Source: Litoditis marina (taxonomy: Eukaryota > Nematoda > Chromadorea > Rhabditida > Rhabditidae). From it: a stretch of DNA of 64,000 bases. The notes beneath the pieces were generated by a model, which searched no databases, had not been told where the DNA came from, and saw nothing but the letters and a program-made list of their open reading frames with translations. Positions 47,201 through 59,200 of this stretch are shown here, one piece after another; the first letter of the stretch is position 1; every line of letters begins with the position of its first letter. The position numbers and the translations under genes were made by a program. The stretch spans positions 682,001 through 746,000 of the forward strand of contig OZ038435.1 in the NCBI GenBank assembly GCA_964036275.1, in the 5' to 3' direction.

Positions 47201-50200
47201 CGTTCAGACGCTCATTCGGTTGCGTGTTTCACATGATATTGGGGCACCGACAAAACGATGCTAATTTCTGCCCGCCCCCATTTATCTCGTCTTTCAATTC
47301 ACGCCTTACAAATGTATTATGAAACTATCTCTCAATGTTTTGTCCGGAATGTGTATAATGTAGTTCAAAGCTGAAAAACCTGAAATATGAAAACATACAG
47401 TTCAAGCTGCATGAGAAAGTTAGTATATTCCAGTTACAAAGTATTCTACATGCAAATTTTTCTTGCGCTTCTCACGTTTTGAACTGTTTGTTTGAGCTTA
47501 ACAAACATGTGATTGAATGTACGTCTCTCTCTTTTGTATGATCTCTGCGTGCTCTTCAGATACTTTTCAGCAAACCCATGAATGAGACGATTTGCACATT
47601 CATCATGACTAGCGTTACGTATTCAGTTCGTGACATAATTGTTCTTAAAAGGTGGCAAACACGAAAAGTACAAATTATATTGTGTTTTCGCGTGCTACCA
47701 CTTTTTATGTTGTTGAGTACTTTTCTAAAGTATTAATCTACACTGTTCATTGTGTGCACTGGCTGCCCCTGACGCACCCGGACGCTTTCTGAATATTTGT
47801 AGTTTGCACTCCTTAAGCTGCAGTGGTCATCTATGAATTCTGCTGCATGTAGGCTCTCAGCAGGATTTTTAACTCGAACAAATGATATCAGTTCCTGAAA
47901 ATAATAGTGGTTGCACAGTTCATCAAATACTGACCGTTGCCTTATGATTTTGACTTCTATTCCACACAGGAAATGTCTGAAAAGTAACGTCGGTGAAAGC
48001 GAAAATACTTGTTTTTTTTTCAACAAGTTTTCTCAATACCCTCGTGTTGAAAATGAAGTTTCTGTATTTCTTCTGTGTAATATGGAAACTGCTCGTACTC
48101 TGTAGAATGGTGCGAAAACAATCCCGTTCTGGTTCTTTCTGTCTCGTATTCTCCTAGTTTGTATAATTTCATCCGAGATTCTTCTTATTTGTACCGAAAA
48201 TGCACTCTGGGACTGGGTTCATTCCGCAATAATTCACGACCCGGTCCCTAGCAACAAGTACTCAACATTCATACATGGAGACGTGTTCGTGAATGAGACT
48301 AAATGATTTATGGTTGAAGACGGAATCCACGTATTTGGGCATAAATTAGAAAAACGGAACACAAATTCACTTGAATAAGTTATTCGAATGGTCAAGTTTG
48401 CACGTTACGACGTTCACGTTTTTAGATAAGTGCACATTTGTAGTTTGTAGTCTCCACCGTTCCTATACGAACATCAGTTCAGCCTTCTATATAGTTCGTG
48501 AACTTGCCTATTACACACTTTATACATTGAGCGCCCCACTGAGAGAAGAAACTACATCTACCATTGTGGAACGTGTCAAATCTCGAATAAATCATTGTAT
48601 TCCATTCTGGTCTTCCCCTACTTATGTCATTTGCTTCCAGGTCCAACTACAGGGTTTGACCCCATCTACCATCTACCGAATATCGATTAGGACGAAGCAC
48701 CCGCGCGCCGTGTTGGAACAACGACCGGTGGAACGCTGTCTTGACTTCAAGACCCTCCCGAAAAGTGGGTTCAGAGTACTCAGACAGTTCCGTAGCGGCC
48801 CCGACGAGAGAGTGTGCAGGTCAGAGAAACGCAGATGTCTGCAGCCTCATTGACTTGCATGCTCTCGCTTTGAAGCTGGCAACGGCAGAACCTTGGCATT
48901 AATCGCTCCGAGTACGTGGATTGTAGGGAGTAAGTGAAATTTCGTTGTAGTTCGATCTCGACTCGATAGACATCATGTCTAACGAAGATCGAACTACAAA
49001 CACAGCTGGATAGCGTAACATACACCGTATAGGCTTGTTGTAGACAAAGCGAGCATCCCGGCATTTTTATCCCAACCTGCGTCTCCTCAAACATACGCTA
49101 TTTCTCTGCTTTCACATCCCGCCGGGGTACGAGTTACGCAAAATAATGATGAGAGACACATGATGGATGGAAAGTGCTGAACTGTTTAGCATATGTATTC
49201 AGGACGTCGTCTAGCAGATTTCCCTTATTCAATGATGGATTCGCAGTACTATAAGATCAACTGTTTTAGACAGGCTACCCTTACTCTGTCTGTCTCACTC
49301 TTTCTTGTTACTTGATTTTAACTTTCCCTCCCTCTTTTCTAATGATTTTTTCTTTCTCTTTCTCTAGTATTCTCTTTCTTTCTCTCTCTCTCTATTTGTC
49401 TCTATATTCATCTCTCTTCTTCTTTCGTCCCCTCTTTTTTTCTCTTCACCTCTCTCTCTGTATCTCTCTCACTCCTCCCTCCCCCCTTTCCCTCTTTCTT
49501 CTCTTCCCCTCTGAACCCGCGCTTAGTTCATTCTCCGCCTTCTTTTGAATAGACCCCTTCTGAATATTTCATAACATTTCTTTTTCTCGTTGCCTAGGTC
49601 GCCAACACACACTCCATTATTCCTACTTTGTTCCTCACCACATTGTTACCACATGTTTCTAGCACTTCTCTCTCAATTTACTCAACCCGTGTCAACCAGT
49701 TATACTTTTCTTTTTTCTTTTCAAAGGCTCAAAAAAAGTTTTCAAAAGCTCAAAAAAAAGAAAAAACAATACTGTTGTTCATCGTTGAAAATGGAACACG
49801 TTACATCGTAGTTTGCTGTTTTTGACTCACTTAAACTGAACGTTTCCATTTCGTTTGCTAGCAGTTTTAGTTTATACCCCAACAAATCTTTAAAAGAAAT
49901 GTATTGTGTATTTAATTCATCCCTGTTGCAGTCGGTCTTCCGGACCCGCCGACGAACGTTCAGGTGGAGAACGGACCACAACCGGGTCACCTGCTCGTCT
50001 CCTGGACCCCCGTGGCCAACCAGCCGAAGCCGCCCTCGCGCGCCGCCGTCGCCGCCTACCTCGTATACGCGGACGGAAAGAACATCGCCCAAGTGCCGCA
50101 AGACACTGGTAATAGTTATATTAATATTAATATTAATAATAACATTTCAATTTGTGCATTCATTTCAAGGTGTTTACAGTGACCTAAAGAACATCGCTCA

Positions 50201-53200
50201 AGTGCCACAGGATACGGGTAATAGTCATAATAGAATACAAAATAGTAGTACTAGCATGAATATAATTTGTGTGTTTGATATTATGTTCACAATACATGTG
50301 AGTACAGAAGTAGAGTAAAATTGAGGTTATGTGACAGGTCTACGGCTCGAACTTAATCTGTGCCGCTACTCGATCTCAAATTGCCTGGCAATACCTTTGC
50401 TTCCCATTATTTTTCAATAGTATTCTGTAGGCATTCTCACATACAAATGTACAGAACTGACTAATAGACTGGCGCAGACTGCTAAGTGAAAAACTAGGAA
50501 CCTATTTACTGACCCCTTTCACAATCCCGCGGGACTGTCACATAGAATGACAGAGGGTGTGACGCGTGAGACGCGAGAAGTCGTTAACTTTTTGCAGGAA
50601 ACTCGGCAACATACGGAGCAGTTTGTGAAGTAGGATATTATTTAGTTTTCGCAGAACATATTTTGTGCGATAATAAATGTAGCAGAGAAATTTGGTAATG
50701 AAACAGGTCGACAACCTTGTGTAAAGGCAGTGTAAGATTTTTCACTCTACTTTGATTTGATAATGCAAGATGCGATTTGACCACCTATAGCTAGAATAGT
50801 TTTGAGCTCACGCTTGAGATTTGATCTTGTCAATGGAGCTCGCAACAATTGAGCATTTTGCTCGGTCTTGGTATCCAAAAGCAGGAGCCTACCCCTAGTT
50901 TGGTTAAAAGTGAACAAATGCCTGTTCTCTTACTGATTTCGAGGTAACCGTGATGATTGATGGTTCTGGTTACGCGGTGTCGGTTGCTCCGCCGTTTTGT
51001 TTATGTTTCTTTTCGCGTGGTTCCTCATTTGAGTCTTGCTATGCACTTGGCGCGCCAAATTCAACACAAAGACATCCTTTCTGGCTAAAGCTCTGCCAAT
51101 TCATTTTCTCACCACTCAAAACAATAGTAAAACGCGGCGATAGTAGAAATAGAATGAGTGTGTTCTATAGGGAAGGCCCATAGCAGGATTGTAGTATGAA
51201 TTCTATACGAAAAACAAGGGGATCAAACTACAAACAGCGGGATAGAGCAAAGTACACCTTACTTCGTTGACTTGATTTCGAAAGAGCAAACCCTACTAAG
51301 AAAGTTATCAGGCCTAAATATTCGAAGAAGTGACTGTCCAGAGCATCTCTCATTCATATAATCCGTGCTCTCTGAATATACAGAGTGCAGTACTGTCCAG
51401 AAAGGGCTAAAGTGTTATTCCATATGCTAAACTTTGAATAAGTAAATGATAGCAGAAGGAAAACATTGACGAATCAACACTCATGTCTTTATACGTTTAG
51501 CCTCACGTCTCACGTGTTTTCACGCGTCTTCACTTTCCATAGGTTTCTGTTCAGATGTGTAGATGAAACAACCGTCTCTCACACGATCTCACGTTTCACG
51601 TCACTCACGCGTTTCCACATTCCAGCCGATCACGTGGTTCTGCGGTTAGCCGACCTCTCGGACGACCCGCCCATCTTTCTAACCGTGCGAACGAAAACGC
51701 GGGAAGGCGCCGTCTCGAGGTACGTTGAGTTTTATCAATGAAAAATAAACTGAATTTGAATCCAACAGAAATAAAAGGAATTTACAGAATCTAGACGTTG
51801 TTCTGAGCTTCAACTTTGAATCTTTCGGTTTTGTTCTCTTTATTAGGTTCTCTCACTGTTAAAATACTTTTTTCTATATTTTGAATCCCACCGTTTATTA
51901 AGTATTTATACTCTAGATTATTATTAAAATACGCAGTGATAGTTCCAAAACACCTCTGATTCGGCAGATTCTTTATTATTATTATTTTTATTCTCATTCT
52001 CAAGTGACTCGAACGTTGCCCGGGTTCCGCGAGGTGGTGCCACCCACTACGAGCCCCTCCTGACAACCGTGGGCGACCCCATGGTGTCCAGCTATCCGAA
52101 CTACACCGCACAACCCTCCTTTCAACAGGTATAGTCTTTTTCACTCGCATTTTCCATTGAGTGTTTGAGATGATGAACACTTCATAAAACTGCTAGCTTT
52201 ATTAAAGAAACCGTTTCGCTATAATCTGAGTTTCACGAAAAATTCAAAAAGCTTGAAAAAGTTTCGCAATGTCTTCGCATAGACCGTGAAAAAACGTTCA
52301 TATTGAAAATTTGTGTTAAATTTGCATAATATCAAGCAATAAAAAAGAGGACATGAACATTTTCACTGTGACGCAACTTGACTTGGTTCCTTTACGTCCA
52401 GATTTATTTTCATTTTGTAGTCTCTAATTGTGTTTTCGTATATGCAAGAAAGTTTTTAAAATACTTTTGTACTTCTATAGGCTATTTGGAGCATACTCCG
52501 TACGCAACTCCCCTATAAGTGTCATTACGTAAGCCGCTTTTCTGAGCAAACGAAGCAAGATAGAGATATAAAAGTACATACTTTTGATAATGGTTATTCA
52601 TTTGCCAAATGGTCAGATTGTTAACTCATAAGTCAAAATTAGAGCGGGACGGATTCTTTAAGGTCTGGAGTCTCAGCCCTTCTTGCCTTATCGATATGTT
52701 CTAGATATTATCAATTCTAAACAAGAGTTCTGCACATGTAGCCCCAAAAACTCATCAATCAACTCCAAATGTATTTGTCTCATCCACTTTGAATGTGTTT
52801 TGTTCCCATCCAACTTAGCTATATTTTGCAGCCGTACGCCGCTCCTCTCTCGGGTCCCCTCTCCGGTCCGCTAGCCGTCGGAACGCACTCGGCCGCCGTC
52901 GCCGCCGCCGCTCCCTACACGGCCCCTCCCATGCTCAATCAATTGCCATTTCAATCCAATCCACTTACTAGCTACACTGCCTCCGCCGTTCAGGGATATA
53001 ATATGTATGACCGTATGGGCACGCTGCAAATGACGAACACCGTACCACAGGTGGGGTTTGTTGTTGATTCCTAATGTGTGCCGGACAGTGATCGCTCGAT
53101 CTAGCTAGTCACAGACAACTTTATATGCTGAAAAAGGGGCCGAGTGGTCGACTGGTTGTGTCCGCGCTAGCACTCAGAACACCATGGTTCGACCCCACTC

Positions 53201-56200
53201 GGCGCGGTATCTTCATGGCGGACCGCATGAGCTGGTAATAACGCTCACCCACGCCTAGTTTCTCTCTACGGACCCCCCCCCCCCCCTCTACGGATACTTC
53301 TATGTGATCATTGTCTGTATTGAATTGAATAAAAAAAGTCTTACTAAACCACGGTATATCCAACACCCTCTTGCTTGTAAGAGCCCTGAGTTGTGAAGTA
53401 AAAGGGAATCGACACTCACATCTCGAAACAAAACAATAGCAGAAAGAGAAATATCTCGTTTCGTCCTAAAAACTATCCGTTACAGCAGTCAATGAACGCC
53501 ATGGGCCAACCGTTGATGTCTGCTCCAATGCCAATGCAATCTGGCCCAATGACAATGCAGACAGCGGTGCTGGGACCAAGCACACTGGCCGCCACTCTGC
53601 CCACACCCGCACATCAATCCAACATGCATGGCACACTGCCAAAGGTTTGAATATTTGATTCGAACAAAGTGTTGTGACACTCAATTTTAACTGGTCGGCT
53701 AGGAAAATCTGTCTCTCTGATCTACACTCTCTTCAATTCGAAATGGACGCTACGAAATGACCTGGATTTCACACCTTCATCCCATCCTGCGTCACTCGCT
53801 CTGTCTCACTATTTCTCGTCTCTAATATCCCTGCGGGATGTAAGAGAAATGGCGTATGTTTGAGGAGACGCAGGATGGGATGAAGGTGCCGGGATCTAAT
53901 AGCAGACGTACTCTGATCCTGCTTGATCGGAATTATAGTTTCTGTCATTCCTACTGAGAATTGGCAACGTGCCAATGATTATTCCAGGATGTTTTTCGCT
54001 ACTTTGAAGTTTTCCTAAAAAACTGCAAAGTTTTGTTACCGTTTGTCCACTCACATGAGAACACGTGAATGGAATAAGTTTTAGGATTACTGTTTGCTCT
54101 AAGAAATGGTCATCCGAAAATCCGGGCACCATGCCAACGAGTCTCAGTGGGAATCAAACGAACTATACAACGAGTAATGCGCCAAAATTTGCTAGTGCAA
54201 ACTAAATTAATTGTAGTAATATAAATGTTTTTCATCTATTTTTATTTCAAACTTATAATAAGTTCACCTTCAATCAAATAATATTTCCTCTCTGGTCTCC
54301 TATAAGCGGAAGCATAGAAACGCCGTTGGAGGATAGGACATTGATCCGAGATTAAATTATTTCCAGAAACTAATTTTGCGCATAAAAACTCTCGTCTGCC
54401 CAATTTTAATTAGTATTCCATTTTCTTTATTATTTCCGCAGGGAAGGGGTTGAAGGCCCGAAACATACATTTGAAGAATCAGAAAAAAGAAGAATTTTTG
54501 AAGAATAGTTATATTGATAGCTTGTCAAGACTTAAAAGACAATTAAACAATAACCTGCGGAATAGACAAGTGTTTTTGTAGTCTAGTCGAAACCCGGTGT
54601 TGGTGCGTGGTAGCAAACTACTACTAAACTCTTGGTCGTTATACAGTATTCATAGTTCATTATTCCTACGCTCTATAACATAATGTAAAATTCAATGAAA
54701 GTTGCACCAGTTTGATCGGTAAGTACATCTCATGTACACAAAATTTTCAGAGGAAATTCGAAACCGCTGCTCGAATTCTCATTAATTGGAAAATTTAGTA
54801 TGTTCATCTTATGATTTTTATTTCTTGTATTGCGCGAAATCAATTATGTTTGTGTCGGCGGGAATGGGGTAAAAACAAATTATTGCGGCTCCAGGCACCC
54901 GCAATCATTCTTCATGACATGTCTTTCTATTGCTAGCAACCTCACCGAAAATTTGAAAATTTGACGACTCTATAGAGTTTCAGAATATTCCCGAAGCTGG
55001 ACTTTTAACATTCTTTGATCCCATTTGCCAGTGGCCTCTATTCTTTTTTTGGGACTCAAACACTTTTTCAACATGGAGGATTACAAATCATGTTGATCAT
55101 TCAAAAGTTTCAGTTTCCGATCATTTCTTCTCTTTTCATTGAACCCAAACCTCTGCAATTAGGGTTGCGGTAGCTATTTTTATTTTTCTCGCCTCTCAAA
55201 AGATTCTCAAAATCAATCAACACTGAATCCAATAGCCCAATAAATAAATATCTCAGCAGTGGAAATCGGCTCAAATGTCGCAGTACTACACGTTCCATCC
55301 CCAACTGTTGCGAGCAGACGGTACGGCCGAAGACGCACGACCCTCCGTTCTGGAGATGGAGAACAGGTACGGGCATAGCTCTCGTCCGGAGAATACTGAC
55401 TGGTATACGGTATTCTTCAATTTAGTTGTTATCGCGGGTGGGAAAGTAGTGAACCACTTCGGCACTCTACAGTATCAATCGAGATAGTCTTGAGAGATTA
55501 AATAATCTAAGATAATTGGATGCATATACTGTTAGTCAATTGCACAATCACTTGAAACATGCTAAACATAGCAGAACTCAGAAACGTGCAATGAGAAAGT
55601 GCACGATTTCTCATTAGATTGCTATCTTTACGTGACTATTAATTTTTCTTCTAGTATAAGACGTTTCACGTCAATCGCTCTGAACATCATTCATCTAAAC
55701 AATATTTCGTTTCTTGAAATGTAATCGAAAACCACTCGCGTCGCGCTGCGTCTACTTTTTTTTAGTTTTGCTTGTGAGTTTAGGGTGGGGCTAGATTTGG
55801 TGCATAGTTTTCCCTCTTCCGTTCTTTCTAGGTTCATTCGTTCAATTTGAGCTTTATTTCGGTCAGACACTTCTTTTGCAGCTACCTGCTACGACATCGC
55901 CAGCCCGAGTGGTCGGGCGCGGACGCGCGCACCCGTATGCAGATGTACGGGCGGCAGGGAACGCGCGCCGGTAGCGCCGAGGACCGAACCACCACGCGAC
56001 AACGGTCAGTTTGAGACGTACAAACCTAATTTGGTAGTGGTTGCCTTTGTATAAGACTCTTTTCCTCCAACTCCCAGCGCCCCCTTGACGCCAACCACAT
56101 CTTCACACATCACTCAGTGATACGAGAGAAAATTAAAGCTTGCTTTGCATTTAATGTACTGAAGAACGAGAAAATACGTAACAGGAAGCGTGTGGTTTGT

Positions 56201-59200
56201 GCTCCATACCCACCATAGCTGGCGAACTTTGACCTATGAGCATCGAAATCGACCCACCACACGCTAACTTTTAGATCACGTTGAAATAATAATAGGATAT
56301 ATTCTGCTCCCCTATCTCGATTGTCCAATAGATGAGAAGTGGGTCCGCGGGGTACAATTGTTACCGTAAAGAAGAGAAAGGCGCATCAGGATATGAAGCC
56401 GACTTCCAGTGGTTGTAGTAGGACCAAATTCACGAGTTTCGCCCGATAAGAACCGGGATAAAACTACAAACACAGCGGGATAGGAAAACACACATGGTTA
56501 AACTTTCTTCGAATAGATGAACCCCTATGTCTAACTCCTCTGTGTTAGTAACTCTAAATCTAGTATTTTCCCAAATACACACTAATGATGCCGATAATTG
56601 CGCTGTGTTCTTACGTTTTTAGTTTAGCATTTCACGATAATTACTGCTCGAAGACCAATTACCCTGTTTCGAAATGCAAATATTCCAGAGCTGTAAAGAA
56701 ATTAATGGGCCTTGGAGAGGCTATAAAATACATTGAATAGGGGGTGGGGGAGGGGACGGAAAGTAATGGGCTGTTTTTTTGTTCGCTTTGAATAACTTCA
56801 ACATTGGAGAAAAACAATTGAACAATTGAAAATGTTGAACCTTGTGATTCAGGTACAGAAGATTGATTCAAGTGAGTAATTTAACAACAACAAGAAACCA
56901 ATTGTCAGTTTTGGTCCACTTTTTCACGTTTAACGACACTTGTACATAGCAACGAACCATAAATTAGTTTGAAGGAGAACCAAGTACTAAACATAGAGAT
57001 ATTTTACACACATTTGAAAATCTTTCACGTTAAAACATTATGGCCATCTAACTGTGATAATAACTATCAAAACAACTCGGAAGTCGATCAACAATCCCTT
57101 CTTGCAGACTAGTCCCTCCCCGGTTAGCTCGGGTGAAGAGTGAGAGTGGCTTCGGAACTCGGAGTGAACCCGACCTCCGACCCCCGACCCTCGATGATGA
57201 CTGCAGATGGTAGGTTGAAGATAGAGCGAGAAAAGAGAGAGATGAACAAGCGTGAGGGACGGAGAGAAGAGAGAGGAGAAATAGAGAGAGGCATGGGACA
57301 TGTGAGGAAAGGGTAGTGAAACGGAGAGAAAAAGAAAGAGAGAGAGAAGAACGGAAAAGGAGGAAGAGGATAGCAGAGAGTGAGATAAACATAGAGAGAG
57401 ATTGACAGAGATAGAAGGATACAAAAAGAAAAGAGACATAGAAAGAAATAAGCAGATAAAATTCCACAAGGAACCACGAATTTCGTTAACCCTGCCAGTT
57501 AACCGTTAACCATTTAACCATTTTTTACAGTTAACCATTTAACCATTTGTTGGTTAACCCTTTGATAACCCTTTTTTCTAACGTCTTTCGGGCAAAATTC
57601 GCGGTTACCAAGTGGTTAACAAAAGTGTTAACCATTTTTTTGGTTAACGGTTAACTGGCGCGGTTAACAAAAAACGCGGTTAAATAAAGAGTTCGCCGAT
57701 AGAACATTCAATCTTTTCAGGTTCGTGGCCCTGTTCGACTACTCCCATCACATGTCCCCCAACGCGAATGCGGAGGTGGAGGAGCTGTCCTTTCGCAAAC
57801 ACCAATTAATAAAGGTAACCAAGCAAAAAATGTGAACCACTTGTGAATTCAACAATCAAACTGTGAACTTGAACATGACATTAACAATGTGGATTTAATC
57901 ATATTAATGGAAAACGTATGGAAACTTACTTCCATAATATAAATACTGATTTCTTATGACATGCTCTTAATGAAGCTGATGTACAACTTCTTTCTGAGTT
58001 GTTCAGTGTACTAGTTTGCCTCTACCCAAAACTTCTCGAGTCCAGTCTCAGCCAACCTCTGGTGAAACGTCTAGGAGCTAAAAGCGCCCGAATTGGGTAA
58101 ATTTTGCCAGAAAATCATAGCTCAAAATGAATTATTCTGCATTGAGTTCCGCAATCTTTCTAAAATGCGCATTTTTCAACGTTATCCGGTTTTCCAGGTC
58201 TACGGTGAGGCGGATCCGGACGGTTTCTTCCACGGCCAGATCGGAAGCAGATACGGTCTAGTTCCCTCGAACATGGTAATCGAAATAGCCAAGGACGATC
58301 TCCTCCCCAAAAGGACGCGGCTCGATCGGGTCGCGGGCGCTGCGCCAGAGGTATGAGAAGAGACAAAATGATCGATGTCCTTTGATCTTCGAACACGCCC
58401 TAATTCACGAAGTTTGACCGAAAGATAACGAGACCATACTACAAATACAGTAGTGCGATAGGGCAACATACACCTTAGAGGCTTTGGAAAAGCGAAGCTT
58501 ATAAAGAATTGGGGAGAATATATTTCTTGTCATTACTACGTGGACGCCTATAGTGCTTATCAACATGTCAATGTTTTCGTGAATAAGACATTTTTGTTGG
58601 GTTTATCTTCAGAAGGTTTGAAACTATACCATAGGGGTCCACGTCAGAAGGAAAAGTAGTATAAAGAAAAGTAGTGAAAACTTTATTGGTAGTGGTGTAT
58701 TTCTGACCTGAGTGATGAATAATTGTCATACATGGATATAAAGGGCCTTATCGAGCCTCTTCACTTTATATATTGAGAACGTACTTTATATATTGAGAAC
58801 GTTGATACGAAAAGATGATGTTCTGATTTGTGGTCCTTGCAGCCGGTAGCGGGCGCGGAACCGGCCCTTCGGCGGATGCGATGGGGCTCGTTGAAGTCGC
58901 GCAGCTACGACCACGCGGGTGACCGACGCAGCCACGAGCGACCGCAGCCCTCCAACTACGCGTCCCTGGATAGGAGGGAGATGGATAGGAGGGGCGGAGA
59001 GGGCAGAGACAGACACAGACGAACGAACGGACGGGACTACGAACACAGGTATGAACATTGGAATGGGGGACTGCGATATTGAGTTATGACATTGGGACAA
59101 AATGGCATCAGTATGATCCGACGCACATAAATCTAGGTGTTACATCTCAAAACCTCTATGTTCGCATATTTTTCTGCTAGAAACTGTAATTTCCTTCAAC

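Larger units (their letters stand above)
39566..48764 (+). other. RIMBP: RIMBP exons 6-7: second FN3 domain
   Basis: Exon 6 (39566-39714) gives [19 protein letters not shown], then [19 protein letters not shown]. Exon 7 (48641-48764) gives [19 protein letters not shown] and CLDFKTLPK. This matches the family segment APSHLRVDNITQISAQLSW, then LPTNSNYSHVIFLN. The two halves are separated by the largest intron in the gene, 8.9 kb, rich in inverted repeats and with no recognisable gene inside. Confidence 0.9.
52005..53644 (+). other. RIMBP: RIMBP exons 10-12: disordered linker
   Basis: Exon 10 ends the FN3 region and begins a linker ([20 protein letters not shown]). Exon 11 is Pro/Ala-rich ([27 protein letters not shown]). 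Exon 12 is Met/Gln/Pro-rich ([14 protein letters not shown]). No fold is recognised; likely flexible. The exon 12 donor is the weak AAAG|GTTTGA. Confidence 0.8.

Noticed and set aside
39715..48640. Large RIMBP intron 6 searched for a nested gene
   Set aside because: No frame with recognisable domains on either strand; content is explained by MITEs, foldbacks and anonymous AT-rich sequence.
57038..57477. Three overlapping minus-strand frames of 117-143 residues rich in Ser, Leu and Phe
   Set aside because: By-products of the purine-rich tract on the plus strand.
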